Program-made: the position numbers and the translations under genes
NCBI RefSeq assembly: GCF_900104815.1
Contig: NZ_FNTD01000004.1
Location: 3,674,501 to 3,738,500 of the forward strand
Length of the DNA: 64,000 nucleotides
Source: Streptomyces misionensis
Lineage (GTDB): Bacteria > Actinomycetota > Actinomycetes > Streptomycetales > Streptomycetaceae
Reading direction: 5' to 3'
Shown here: in pieces, positions 1 to 7,078 of the stretch
Layout of the letters: the number at the start of each line of letters is the position of its first letter
Numbering within the stretch: position 1 is the stretch's first letter
Notes under the pieces: generated by a model
Database searches by the model: none
What the model was told of the DNA's origin: nothing
The model's input: the letters and a program-made list of their open reading frames with translations, nothing else

Positions 1-445
1 CCGCCAGTTCGGCCATCTCCTCGGACATCACCGAGTTGGGCGGCGGCTGTTCCTCGCCGGTGTAGCCGGGCTCCAGGCGCAGGTCGTCCTGGTCGGTGGG
101 GAGCAGGTCGCCGGGGCCGAGGTCGCCCGGGCGCAGCCGCTCGCTCCACGGCACCCACTCGGGCGCGAGCAGAGCGTCGGGGCCGGGCAGCAGCACCACC
201 TCGTCCAGCGTGACGACCTTGGCGCGCGAGGCGCGGGCCACGGTGACGGCCCAGCGCCAGCCCCGGTAGCCCAGCTCCTTGCACTCGAAGAAGTGCGTGA
301 CAACACGGTCGCCCTCGGAGACGAGTCCGGTGTGCTCGCCGACCACACCGGGCGCGGCCGCCTCCTCCGCGGCGCCCCGGGCGAGGTCGACCGCCTCGGC
401 GCACAGACGGTCGGGGGTGCGGCTTCGCGTTGTCGCTGCGCTCAC
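1..445 (-). CDS. DUF3027 domain protein, 3' part outside the window
   Basis: This is the N-terminal part (148 codons) of a protein whose gene runs off the left edge. The GTG start at 445 gives a protein beginning with a run of Ser, Ala and Thr, followed by a conserved-looking block with acidic and Trp-rich segments (GYRGWRWAVTVARASRAK, then TLDEVVLLPGPDALLAPEWVPW). I recognise this as the DUF3027 family, a conserved actinobacterial protein of unknown function commonly found beside an MFS transporter in Streptomyces. The gene is divergent from the MFS gene at 731, leaving about 285 bases between them that hold no other convincing gene. No function can be assigned from the sequence. Confidence 0.75.
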   Translation of the reverse strand, partial: MSAATTRSRTPDRLCAEAVDLARGAAEEAAAPGVVGEHTGLVSEGDRVVTHFFECKELGYRGWRWAVTVARASRAKVVTLDEVVLLPGPDALLAPEWVPWSERLRPGDLGPGDLLPTDQDDLRLEPGYTGEEQPPPNSVMSEEMAELA

Positions 446-730
446 AGGTATCGCTTCTCTCCTACGCCGTCTCGTCAAGGCGGCTGCCTCCGGCGGGGTT
501 GGCCGACGGAGCGGACCTCAGGACCGCATCGACGTCTGCATCCGCGCGCTGGGCGCACCTCTGCCATCCATTCTGCGTTATGGCTGAGATACGCACGCTA
601 CACCGAACAGGATTCGTTGCCGCTCGACGGCATTCTCCCCCACCCGGCCCGCCCCTCTCGCCGGTCCGGCGGGTGCGGTTCGCCGCCATACGTGCCGTAT
701 CCGCACTATCCGGAGGGTTCTCGGGGCACT

Positions 731-2122
731 ATGAACCTCGTGGCGACCGCGGACAAACGTGGGGTTCGGGGTGGCGGTGTCCGCCGGGGAGGCGGCGCCG
801 TCCGGTCCGTCGGGCGTGCCCTGCACCTCCCCGTCACCGGTGCCGCGCGCGGCATCCGCCGGGCCACGCACGCGCACGGCGCCGGTGAGTCGGGCCTCGG
901 CAAGCTGATCGAGCTGCACGCGGTGAACGGCGCCGGGGACGTCATGATCACCGTGGCGCTGGCGTCCACGGTGTTCTTCTCGGTGCCGACCGACGAGGCG
1001 CGCGGGCGGGTCGCGCTGTACCTGGCGATCACCATGGCGCCGTTCACCGTGCTCGCCCCGGTCATCGGCCCGCTGCTGGACCGGCTGCCGCACGGGCGGC
1101 GGGCCGCGATGGCGGCGGCCATGCTGGCGCGGGCGCTGCTCGCGCTGGTGATCTCGGGCGCGGTGGCGACCGGCAGCCTGGGCCTGTATCCCGCCGCGCT
1201 CGGCGTGCTGGTCGCCTCCAAGGCGTACGGCGTGGTGCGCAGCGCCGTCGTACCGCGGCTGCTGCCGCCCCGGTTCTCGCTGGTGAAGGCGAACTCCCGG
1301 GTGACGCTGGCCGGGCTGCTCGCCACCGGGGTGGCCGCGCCGATCGCGGCGGGGCTGCACCGGTTCGGCGACCCCTGGCCGCTGTACGGCGCCTTCCTGA
1401 TCTTCGTGGGCGGTACCGCGCTGTCCTTCTCGCTGCCGCCCAAGGTGGACTCGGCGCGGGGCGAGGACGTGGCGCTGCTCGCGGCCGGCCCGCCGCGGGA
1501 GCCGCACCGCAGGCGGCAGGGGAAGCGGCCGGTGCTGCGGGCCGTGGGGGCCACCGTGACGCACGCCCTCGCCGCCAACGCCGCCCTGCGCTGCCTGTCC
1601 GGCTTCCTGATCTTCTTCCTCGCCTTCCTGCTGCGCGAGCAGCCGATGACCGGCCAGAGCGCGGCGGTCTCGCTGGGGCTGGTGGGCGTCGCGGCCGGCA
1701 CGGGCAACGCGCTGGGCACGGCGGTGGGGGCGTGGCTGAGATCACGCGCCCCGGAGATCATCATCGTGACGGTCATCGCGGTGGTCCTGGGCGCGGCGAT
1801 CGTGGCCGCGCTCTTCTTCGGGGCCGTCCTGGTGACCTGTCTCGCCGCCGTCGCCGGGTTCGCGCAGGCGCTGGCCAAGCTGGCGCTGGACGCGCTGATC
1901 CAGCGGGACGTGCCGGAACTGGTGCGCAGTTCGGCGTTCGCCCGCTCGGAGACGCTGCTGCAGATGGCGTGGGTGTTCGGCGGCGCGGTCGGCATCGTGA
2001 TGCCGCTCAACGGCACGGTCGGACTGCTGGTCGGCGCCGCGTTCGTGGCCGTCGGCTGGCTGAGCACGCTGCGCGGCCTGGTCCGTTCGGCGCGCCACGG
2101 CGGCCGGGCCCGGATGGCGTGA
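731..2122 (+). CDS. MFS transporter
   Basis: A predicted 463-residue major facilitator family membrane protein. After a basic N-terminal leader of about 50 residues, the protein has long hydrophobic segments (ASTVFFSVP, MAPFTVLAPVIGPLLDRLP, LALVISGAVATGSLGLYPAAL and others) typical of an MFS permease, with the cytoplasmic-loop motif GPLLDRLPHGRR between the second and third helices. The open frame extends upstream, but the ATG at 731 is preferred because it follows a GGAGG sequence, the upstream translation looks non-coding, and the length fits relatives. Substrate is unknown. It stands alone, divergent from the DUF3027 gene and 133 bases before the DUF2771 lipoprotein. Confidence 0.8.
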   Translation: MNLVATADKRGVRGGGVRRGGGAVRSVGRALHLPVTGAARGIRRATHAHGAGESGLGKLIELHAVNGAGDVMITVALASTVFFSVPTDEARGRVALYLAITMAPFTVLAPVIGPLLDRLPHGRRAAMAAAMLARALLALVISGAVATGSLGLYPAALGVLVASKAYGVVRSAVVPRLLPPRFSLVKANSRVTLAGLLATGVAAPIAAGLHRFGDPWPLYGAFLIFVGGTALSFSLPPKVDSARGEDVALLAAGPPREPHRRRQGKRPVLRAVGATVTHALAANAALRCLSGFLIFFLAFLLREQPMTGQSAAVSLGLVGVAAGTGNALGTAVGAWLRSRAPEIIIVTVIAVVLGAAIVAALFFGAVLVTCLAAVAGFAQALAKLALDALIQRDVPELVRSSAFARSETLLQMAWVFGGAVGIVMPLNGTVGLLVGAAFVAVGWLSTLRGLVRSARHGGRARMA

Positions 2123-2255
2123 AAGCGGCGGGCGAGGTGACGGCGGGTGACGGCCCGGACACGGCCGGGTTGTCGCGGACACGACTGGCGTAACGAACCG
2201 GGCACGCCGCACCCCACGTGGCCGGACGGCTCCGGGCGCCCGATAGCCTTCGGCC

Positions 2256-2732
2256 ATGACCACGCTGCAATCCGTTGTGCGACGCCGCCGCGCCGTCGCC
2301 GCCGCCGGCGCCGTTTCCGCCGGACTGCTCGTCCTGTCGGGCTGCTCCAAGCCGACCCCCGTCGCGTCGCTCACCGTCGGCGGGAACACGGTCCACTCCG
2401 AGGCCCTCTGCTACAACGACGGCAAGAACCTGACCGCCGCCTCGCTGAAGACCTGCGCCAAGAAGGTCGACGAGGCCAAGGCGATCTCGCTCAGCGACGT
2501 CGACACCCTGCGCATCGGCGTCGACCCGAAGATCGCGGACGCCGGGTGGGCCGTGCTGATCAACGGTCAGCCGTTCATCAACTACAACACCTCGACGTAC
2601 CGCACGCTGCCGAGCGACGCGTTCTTCAACAGCCGGTACAACACCGGCGGCGACACCAACTCCGTGGTGATCCAGATGGGCTCCAAGGCGACCCAGGGCG
2701 TGTGGTCCTTCAAGGTGAAGAAGAAGGCCTGA
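2256..2732 (+). CDS. DUF2771 family lipoprotein
   Basis: A 158-residue predicted lipoprotein. The N-terminus has an Arg-rich n-region (VVRRRRAV), a hydrophobic core and the lipobox LSGC, so the mature protein should start at Cys about residue 30 and be anchored to the outer face of the membrane. The remainder is a small soluble domain with several Asn/Thr-rich strands ending in basic residues (KVKKKA). I recognise it as the DUF2771 family seen in Streptomyces next to the menaquinone genes mqnB and mqnD; its function is unknown. The stop codon overlaps or abuts the probable mqnB start, suggesting one transcript. Confidence 0.8.
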   Translation: MTTLQSVVRRRRAVAAAGAVSAGLLVLSGCSKPTPVASLTVGGNTVHSEALCYNDGKNLTAASLKTCAKKVDEAKAISLSDVDTLRIGVDPKIADAGWAVLINGQPFINYNTSTYRTLPSDAFFNSRYNTGGDTNSVVIQMGSKATQGVWSFKVKKKA

Positions 2733-3475
2733 TCACCACGTCCGCACGTGTCCTCGTGGCCACTGCGGTCCCGGCCGAACGGGACGCGGTGGCACAGGCG
2801 TTCCCCGAACCGGCCCAGGAGCTGCCGCTCCCGGGCGCGGTGCTCCGCCGTACGGCCACCGCCGCCGGCTCCCCGGCCACCGCCGTGGTCGATCTGCTCG
2901 CCGCCGGGGTCGGACCGGCCCGGGCCGCCGCCTCCACCGCCGCCGCGCTGACCGCGGCCGCCCTCGACGGCGCCCCCTACGACCTGGTCGTCTCGGCCGG
3001 GATCGGCGGCGGTTTCGCGCCCGGGGCGCCGCTCGGCTCGCTCGTCGTCGCCGACGCCATCACCGTGGCCGACCTGGGCGCCGAGACCGCCGACGGCTTC
3101 GTGCCGGTCACCGAACTCGGTTTCGGGACCGTCACCCACCACCCGCCGGAATCACTCGTACGGGCCGTGGCCGAAGCCACCGGAGCCCGTACCGGCACGG
3201 CGCTGACCGTGTCCACCGTGACCGGCACCGCCGACCGCGCCGCCGCGCTGCGCGCCCGGCACCCCCGCGCGCTCGCCGAGGGCATGGAGGGCTTCGGCGT
3301 CGCCGAGGCCGCCGCCGCCCAGGGCGTGCCGGTGCTGGAGATCCGCGCGATCTCCAACCCGGTCGGCCCCCGCGACCGCGCCGCCTGGCGCATCGGCGAC
3401 GCCCTCGCCGCCCTCACCGCGGCCTTCGGGAAGCTCGCGCCCGCATTGGAGAGTTGGAAACCGCATGACCAGTGA
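2729..3475 (+). CDS. mqnB: futalosine hydrolase
   Basis: Cleaves futalosine (or aminofutalosine-derived futalosine) to dehypoxanthine futalosine and hypoxanthine in the futalosine route to menaquinone. The fold is that of a nucleoside phosphorylase/MTAN: VLVATAVPAERDAV at the N-terminus, SAGIGGGF for the base/ribose pocket, and GMEGFGVAEAA near the C-terminus with the Glu that contacts the ribose. The start is uncertain. No ATG occurs in the N-terminal part. CTG 2729 and ATC 2732 overlap the upstream TGA and follow GAAGAAGG; GTG 2756 would clip the first beta strand. The 3' end overlaps mqnD by 11 bases, so the two are translationally coupled. Confidence 0.85.
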   Translation: MITTSARVLVATAVPAERDAVAQAFPEPAQELPLPGAVLRRTATAAGSPATAVVDLLAAGVGPARAAASTAAALTAAALDGAPYDLVVSAGIGGGFAPGAPLGSLVVADAITVADLGAETADGFVPVTELGFGTVTHHPPESLVRAVAEATGARTGTALTVSTVTGTADRAAALRARHPRALAEGMEGFGVAEAAAAQGVPVLEIRAISNPVGPRDRAAWRIGDALAALTAAFGKLAPALESWKPHDQ

Positions 3476-4367
3476 GCAGTTGCAGATCGCGTACTCGCCC
3501 TGCCCCAACGACACCTTCGTCTTCGACGCCCTCGCCCACGGCCGCGTCCCCGGCGCGCCCGCGCTGGACGTGACCTTCGCCGACATCGACATCACCAACG
3601 GCATGGCCGAGCGCGGCGAGTTCGACGTGCTGAAGGTGTCGTACGCCGTCCTGCCGTACGTCCTCGACGAGTACGCGCTGTTGCCCTGCGGCGGCGCGCT
3701 CGGCCGGGGCTGCGGGCCGCTGGTGCTCACCAAGGAGGCCGGCGCCGACCTGACGGGCCGTACGGTCGCGGTGCCCAGCGAGAAGTCGACGGCCTATCTG
3801 CTGTTCCGGCTGTGGGCGGCCGACACGGTCGGAATCGAAAGGGGCGGGCCCGCAGGGCCCTCGGTTGAGGGTGGTGGCCGACGGGCGGGCGGCGTCGGCG
3901 AGATCGTGGTCATGCCGTTCCACGAGATCATGCCGGCCGTGCGGGACGGCAAGGTGGACGCCGGGCTGGTGATCCACGAGGCCCGCTTCACCTACCAGAA
4001 CTACGGGCTGCACAAGCTCGCCGACATGGGCGAGCACTGGGAGCGGACCACCGGGCTGCCGATCCCGCTGGGCGCGATCGTGGCCAAGCGGTCGCTGGGC
4101 GCGCAGGCGCTGACCCGGCTCGCCGACTCGGTGCGCGCCTCCGTGCGGGCCGCCTGGGACGACCCGGAAATCTCCCGGCCGTACGTGATGGCGCACGCCC
4201 AGGAGATGGACCCGGCCGTGGCCGACCAGCACATCGGGCTGTACGTCAACGAGTTCACCGCCGACCTCGGCGAGGACGGCTACGCGGCGATCCGCGGGCT
4301 GCTCACCCGTGCGGCGGCCGAGGGACTGGTACCGCCCCTCGGCCCGGACGCGCTCGCGTTCCCCTGA
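3465..4367 (+). CDS. mqnD: 1,4-dihydroxy-6-naphthoate synthase
   Basis: Converts cyclic dehypoxanthine futalosine to 1,4-dihydroxy-6-naphthoate, a late step of the futalosine menaquinone pathway. The 300-residue protein has the periplasmic-binding-protein-like fold of the family, beginning with the conserved SPCPNDTFVFDAL and containing VAVPSEKSTAYLLFRLW, VMPFHEIMPAV and VDAGLVIHEARFTYQ. The ATG lies inside the mqnB coding end. At about residues 121-140 there is a Gly/Pro/Arg-rich stretch (ERGGPAGPSVEGGGRRAG) that I do not expect in the family; without it the length would be about 282. It is encoded by a GC-rich partly palindromic segment near 3837-3890. Confidence 0.92.
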   Translation: MTSEQLQIAYSPCPNDTFVFDALAHGRVPGAPALDVTFADIDITNGMAERGEFDVLKVSYAVLPYVLDEYALLPCGGALGRGCGPLVLTKEAGADLTGRTVAVPSEKSTAYLLFRLWAADTVGIERGGPAGPSVEGGGRRAGGVGEIVVMPFHEIMPAVRDGKVDAGLVIHEARFTYQNYGLHKLADMGEHWERTTGLPIPLGAIVAKRSLGAQALTRLADSVRASVRAAWDDPEISRPYVMAHAQEMDPAVADQHIGLYVNEFTADLGEDGYAAIRGLLTRAAAEGLVPPLGPDALAFP

Positions 4368-4391
4368 CGGGAGCCGGACGGGCCGGCGTTG

Positions 4392-4775
4392 TCAGACGTC
4401 CAGCTGGTCGGCGACCGCGCGGAGCAGGCCGGCGATCTTCTTGCCGGAGGCCTTTTCGGGATAACGGCCCTTCTCCAGCATCGGGGTGATGTTCTCGAGG
4501 AGGGTCGTCAAATCCTGCACGATCGAGGCCAGCTCGTCGGGCTTCTTGCGCTGGGCGGCGGCCACGGAGGGCGTCGGGTCGAGCACGATCACCGAAAGCG
4601 CCTGATCGCCGCGCTGACCGGCGACCACGCCGAACTCCACGCGCTGTCCCGGCTTGAGCGCATCGACTCCGGCGGGGAGAACCGAGGAATGGACGAAGAC
4701 GTCACCGCCGTCGTCGCGGGAGAGAAAGCCGAAGCCCTTCTCGCTGTTGAACCACTTGACCTTGCCGGTAGGCAC
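4392..4775 (-). CDS. cold-shock protein with C-terminal extension
   Basis: A 127-residue protein. Residues 1-65 form a cold-shock domain with both RNA-binding motifs, KWFNSEKGFGFL and DVFVHSS. About 60 further residues follow, predicted helical (ELASIVQDLTTLLENITPMLEKG...), which is about double the size of classical CspA. This extended form is common in Streptomyces. Role is presumably single-stranded nucleic acid binding. The GTG start at 4775 is chosen because the protein then begins directly with the CSD and a GAGGACAG ribosome-binding site lies upstream; the open frame extends further 5' without similarity. It is divergent from the membrane protein at 4940. Confidence 0.88.
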   Translation of the reverse strand: MPTGKVKWFNSEKGFGFLSRDDGGDVFVHSSVLPAGVDALKPGQRVEFGVVAGQRGDQALSVIVLDPTPSVAAAQRKKPDELASIVQDLTTLLENITPMLEKGRYPEKASGKKIAGLLRAVADQLDV

Positions 4776-4939
4776 GTCTGTCCTCGTCCTCGTACTCGTC
4801 GGGAAAACTGCTTCGGAAACGGCTCTTGATAGCACTAGAGCGGGTCGTCCGTGACCCGCTGCTACCAAGGCTAATGGTCTTGGACCCGGTGACAAGACGT
4901 CCCCCGGTCGTTCTCTCGCGCAGGAACTACCCTGGTCCG

Positions 4940-5197
4940 GTGCGTGACAAAACCCAAGCGAATTCCGCCGGGCCCGGTGACGGACTGATCCGCGCCGGTG
5001 CCATCGTGTTCTTCATCGGGGCCCTGGCCGCCCTGATCACCGTGATCCCGCTGTTCATCGGAACCAAGCCGTTTCCGACCTACATGTACGGCCTGAGCAT
5101 GCTCATGGGCGTCGGTTTCCTCGTGGCCGGCGCGGGCGTGCTGCGGTCGGTCGCCGCCGGGCGGCGTCAGGCGCGGGAGGCCGCGGCCTCCCGCTGA
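4940..5197 (+). CDS. small two-helix membrane protein
   Basis: An 85-residue protein of unknown function with two predicted transmembrane helices (AGAIVFFIGALAALITVIPLFI and a second one around MLMGVGFLVAGAGVL) joined by a short loop KPFPTYMYGLS; the tail is basic (RRQAREAAASR). GTG 4940 is taken as the start; an earlier in-frame ATG at 4826 would overlap the promoter of the divergent cold-shock gene and adds no recognisable sequence. The last 31 bases overlap the 3' end of the convergent HAD gene. Similar small membrane proteins are widespread in Streptomyces at this position, but I know of no function. Confidence 0.7.
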   Translation: MRDKTQANSAGPGDGLIRAGAIVFFIGALAALITVIPLFIGTKPFPTYMYGLSMLMGVGFLVAGAGVLRSVAAGRRQAREAAASR

Positions 5198-5805
5198 CCG
5201 TCGCGGTAGCCGGCCAGCCACCGCGGGAAGGCGGACAGGTCCGTGAGGACGACGTCCGCCCCGGCCGCGCGCAGCTCGTCCGCCGGGCAGGGGCCGGTCG
5301 CCACGGCGACCGACAGCGCGCCCGCGGTACGCGCCCCGCGCACGTCCCCGATGTGGTCGCCGACGTAGACCCCCGCGCCGTGCTCGCGCAGCGCCTCGGC
5401 CTTCTGCTCGGCCCACAGGTCGCCCACGACGACGTCCGGCTCCATGCCCAGGTGGGTCAGGTGCAGCTCGGCGTTGGGCCGGTACTTGGCGGTGACCACC
5501 ATGGTCCGCCCGCCGGCCGCGCGCACCGCGGCGAGGGCCTCACGCGCGCCGGGCATGGCGGGCGTCGCCGCGATGGCTATCGACGCGTACATCTCCCGGT
5601 ACAGCTCCGCCACGGCCGGCACCTCCTCGGCCGGGAACCAGTTCACCAGCTCGTCCGTCAGCGGCGGCCCGAGCCGGGTGACCGCCAGATCGGCGTCGAT
5701 GTACGTCCCCGTGCGCTCCGCCAGCGCCAGGTAGCACGCGCGGATGCCCGGCCGGGAGTCGATGAGGGTCATGTCGAGGTCGAAGCCGACGGTGAGGGAG
5801 GCCAT
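5167..5805 (-). CDS. HAD family phosphatase
   Basis: A 212-residue haloacid dehalogenase superfamily hydrolase. Motif I is DLDMTLIDS near the N-terminus (nucleophile Asp), motif II is the VVTAK segment, motif III Lys follows, and motif IV is VGDHIGDVRGA with the Mg-binding acidic residues. The helical cap between motifs I and II resembles the phosphoglycolate phosphatase/beta-phosphoglucomutase group, so it is a soluble phosphatase of unknown substrate. ATG 5805 and an in-frame ATG at 5814 are both possible starts; neither has a strong ribosome-binding site. The 3' end overlaps the convergent membrane protein gene by 31 bases. Confidence 0.85.
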   Translation of the reverse strand: MASLTVGFDLDMTLIDSRPGIRACYLALAERTGTYIDADLAVTRLGPPLTDELVNWFPAEEVPAVAELYREMYASIAIAATPAMPGAREALAAVRAAGGRTMVVTAKYRPNAELHLTHLGMEPDVVVGDLWAEQKAEALREHGAGVYVGDHIGDVRGARTAGALSVAVATGPCPADELRAAGADVVLTDLSAFPRWLAGYRDGQREAAASRA

Positions 5806-5879
5806 GGGGAACATGGTGCCAGGTGGCCGGGGCGCTCCCCATCCTCCGTTCCCGTGACCCGCGTCCCCCGCCGGGGCGA

Positions 5880-6968
5880 TCAGCCGCGGCGCTGTGAGCG
5901 CCACACCAGGTACAGCGCCGAGGCGACGGCCGCGCCGCGCACCACCCACGGCCACGTCTGGGAGACGGCGTCGCCCATCTGGCCCTGGGCGATCGGGTCG
6001 CCCCAGCGGCCGCTCTGCCGTCCCCACAGCCACACCAGGCCCGCCGCGGCCGCCGTGCCGGGCAGGACCAGGACCGCCCACTTCGCCTCGGCGGGGGACA
6101 GCCGCCGCGAGGTGTAGGCGACCGCCCAGCCCGCCAGCAGCGCGAACCAGTTGCCGAGCACGGCGCCGACGACCAGCGCGGCGGCGGCCAGCAGCAGGAA
6201 CGGGTTGGTCCAGCCGCCCGCGGGGCCGGGGAGCAGACGGCGGGCGGGGGCGTCCTCCGCCGGGGCGGGGGCGCGGCGCGGGAACAGGCCGAAGCGGCGG
6301 GCGGGAGCGGCCTCGGCGGCCTCCTCCCCGGGTTCCTCCTCCGCCTCCTTCTCCGGCTCGCGCGCCCGCTCCGTCTCGTGCGGGGGCCGCTTGAGCAGAT
6401 CGGGGATCTCCACACCGCCGACGAAACCCGGCACCTCGTCGGTCTCCGGGAGCGCGCCACGCCCGGCGCCGGCGAAGGGGCCGTCGGCCACCCGCCACCA
6501 GTCGGGCGGCAGGGCGGTGTCCCCCAGTTCGTGCGCGGGGGCGGTGTGCGGCGGGGACGGGGCGTCCTTCGGCACGGACGGCTCCGGCGCGGCCGGGGGC
6601 TCGGTGGAGCGGGGCCGGGGCACGACCCGGCGCAGCAGCTTCGGGAGCTGCTCCTCGGCCGGCTCGGGGCGCGGCGGCCGCTCGGGGGCCGCGGGCTGGA
6701 CCGGTACGGCGGCCGGCGGCCCGGCCGTCCCGGTGCCGCCGGAGCCGCCCGCGGCCCGGACCACCTCGTCCGGGGTGCCCAGCCGGTCCAGGATGCGGCG
6801 GACGGCGGCGGGACTGTCCACCGTGGCCCTCGCCCGGTCGCGGTCGATCTCGTTGCGCAGTTCCGACACCAGCCGCATCCGGGCGGACGACGGCAGCTGC
6901 CGCTGCTGCGCGATGTCCCCGACGCGGCTCAGGTACTCGTAGACGACCTTGTCGCTTTCGATGCCCAC
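5880..6968 (-). CDS. HAAS-domain membrane protein
   Basis: A 362-residue protein. Residues 1-60 resemble a HAAS/DUF1700-type signalling domain (VYEYLSRVGDIAQQRQLPS, RARATVDSPAAVRRILDRLGTPDEVV), which in other proteins precedes a membrane permease. A long Pro/Glu/Ala-rich low-complexity linker follows, then three or four hydrophobic segments in the C-terminal third (PFLLLAAAALVVGAVLGNW, LLAGWAVAYTSRRLS, WAVLVLPGTAAAAGLVWLW). It is probably a membrane protein with a cytoplasmic regulatory N-terminus. The GTG at 6968 is supported by a GGAGGG site 5 bases upstream. Function unknown; it stands alone, divergent from the gene at 7079. Confidence 0.8.
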   Translation of the reverse strand: MGIESDKVVYEYLSRVGDIAQQRQLPSSARMRLVSELRNEIDRDRARATVDSPAAVRRILDRLGTPDEVVRAAGGSGGTGTAGPPAAVPVQPAAPERPPRPEPAEEQLPKLLRRVVPRPRSTEPPAAPEPSVPKDAPSPPHTAPAHELGDTALPPDWWRVADGPFAGAGRGALPETDEVPGFVGGVEIPDLLKRPPHETERAREPEKEAEEEPGEEAAEAAPARRFGLFPRRAPAPAEDAPARRLLPGPAGGWTNPFLLLAAAALVVGAVLGNWFALLAGWAVAYTSRRLSPAEAKWAVLVLPGTAAAAGLVWLWGRQSGRWGDPIAQGQMGDAVSQTWPWVVRGAAVASALYLVWRSQRRG

Positions 6969-7078
6969 GGAATCCCTCCGGGGTGACGCCGACTGAAACC
7001 CCGTGAGGACGGTAGCGCAGAGCCTGGCCGCCCCCGCCACGGCTGAACCGCCGGGGACAACCCGCTACCGTTGGCCGG

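Noticed and set aside
446..730. Possible small genes in the divergent region before the MFS gene
   Set aside because: The open frames there have biased Arg/Pro/Ser composition and no ribosome-binding site; likely promoter region only.
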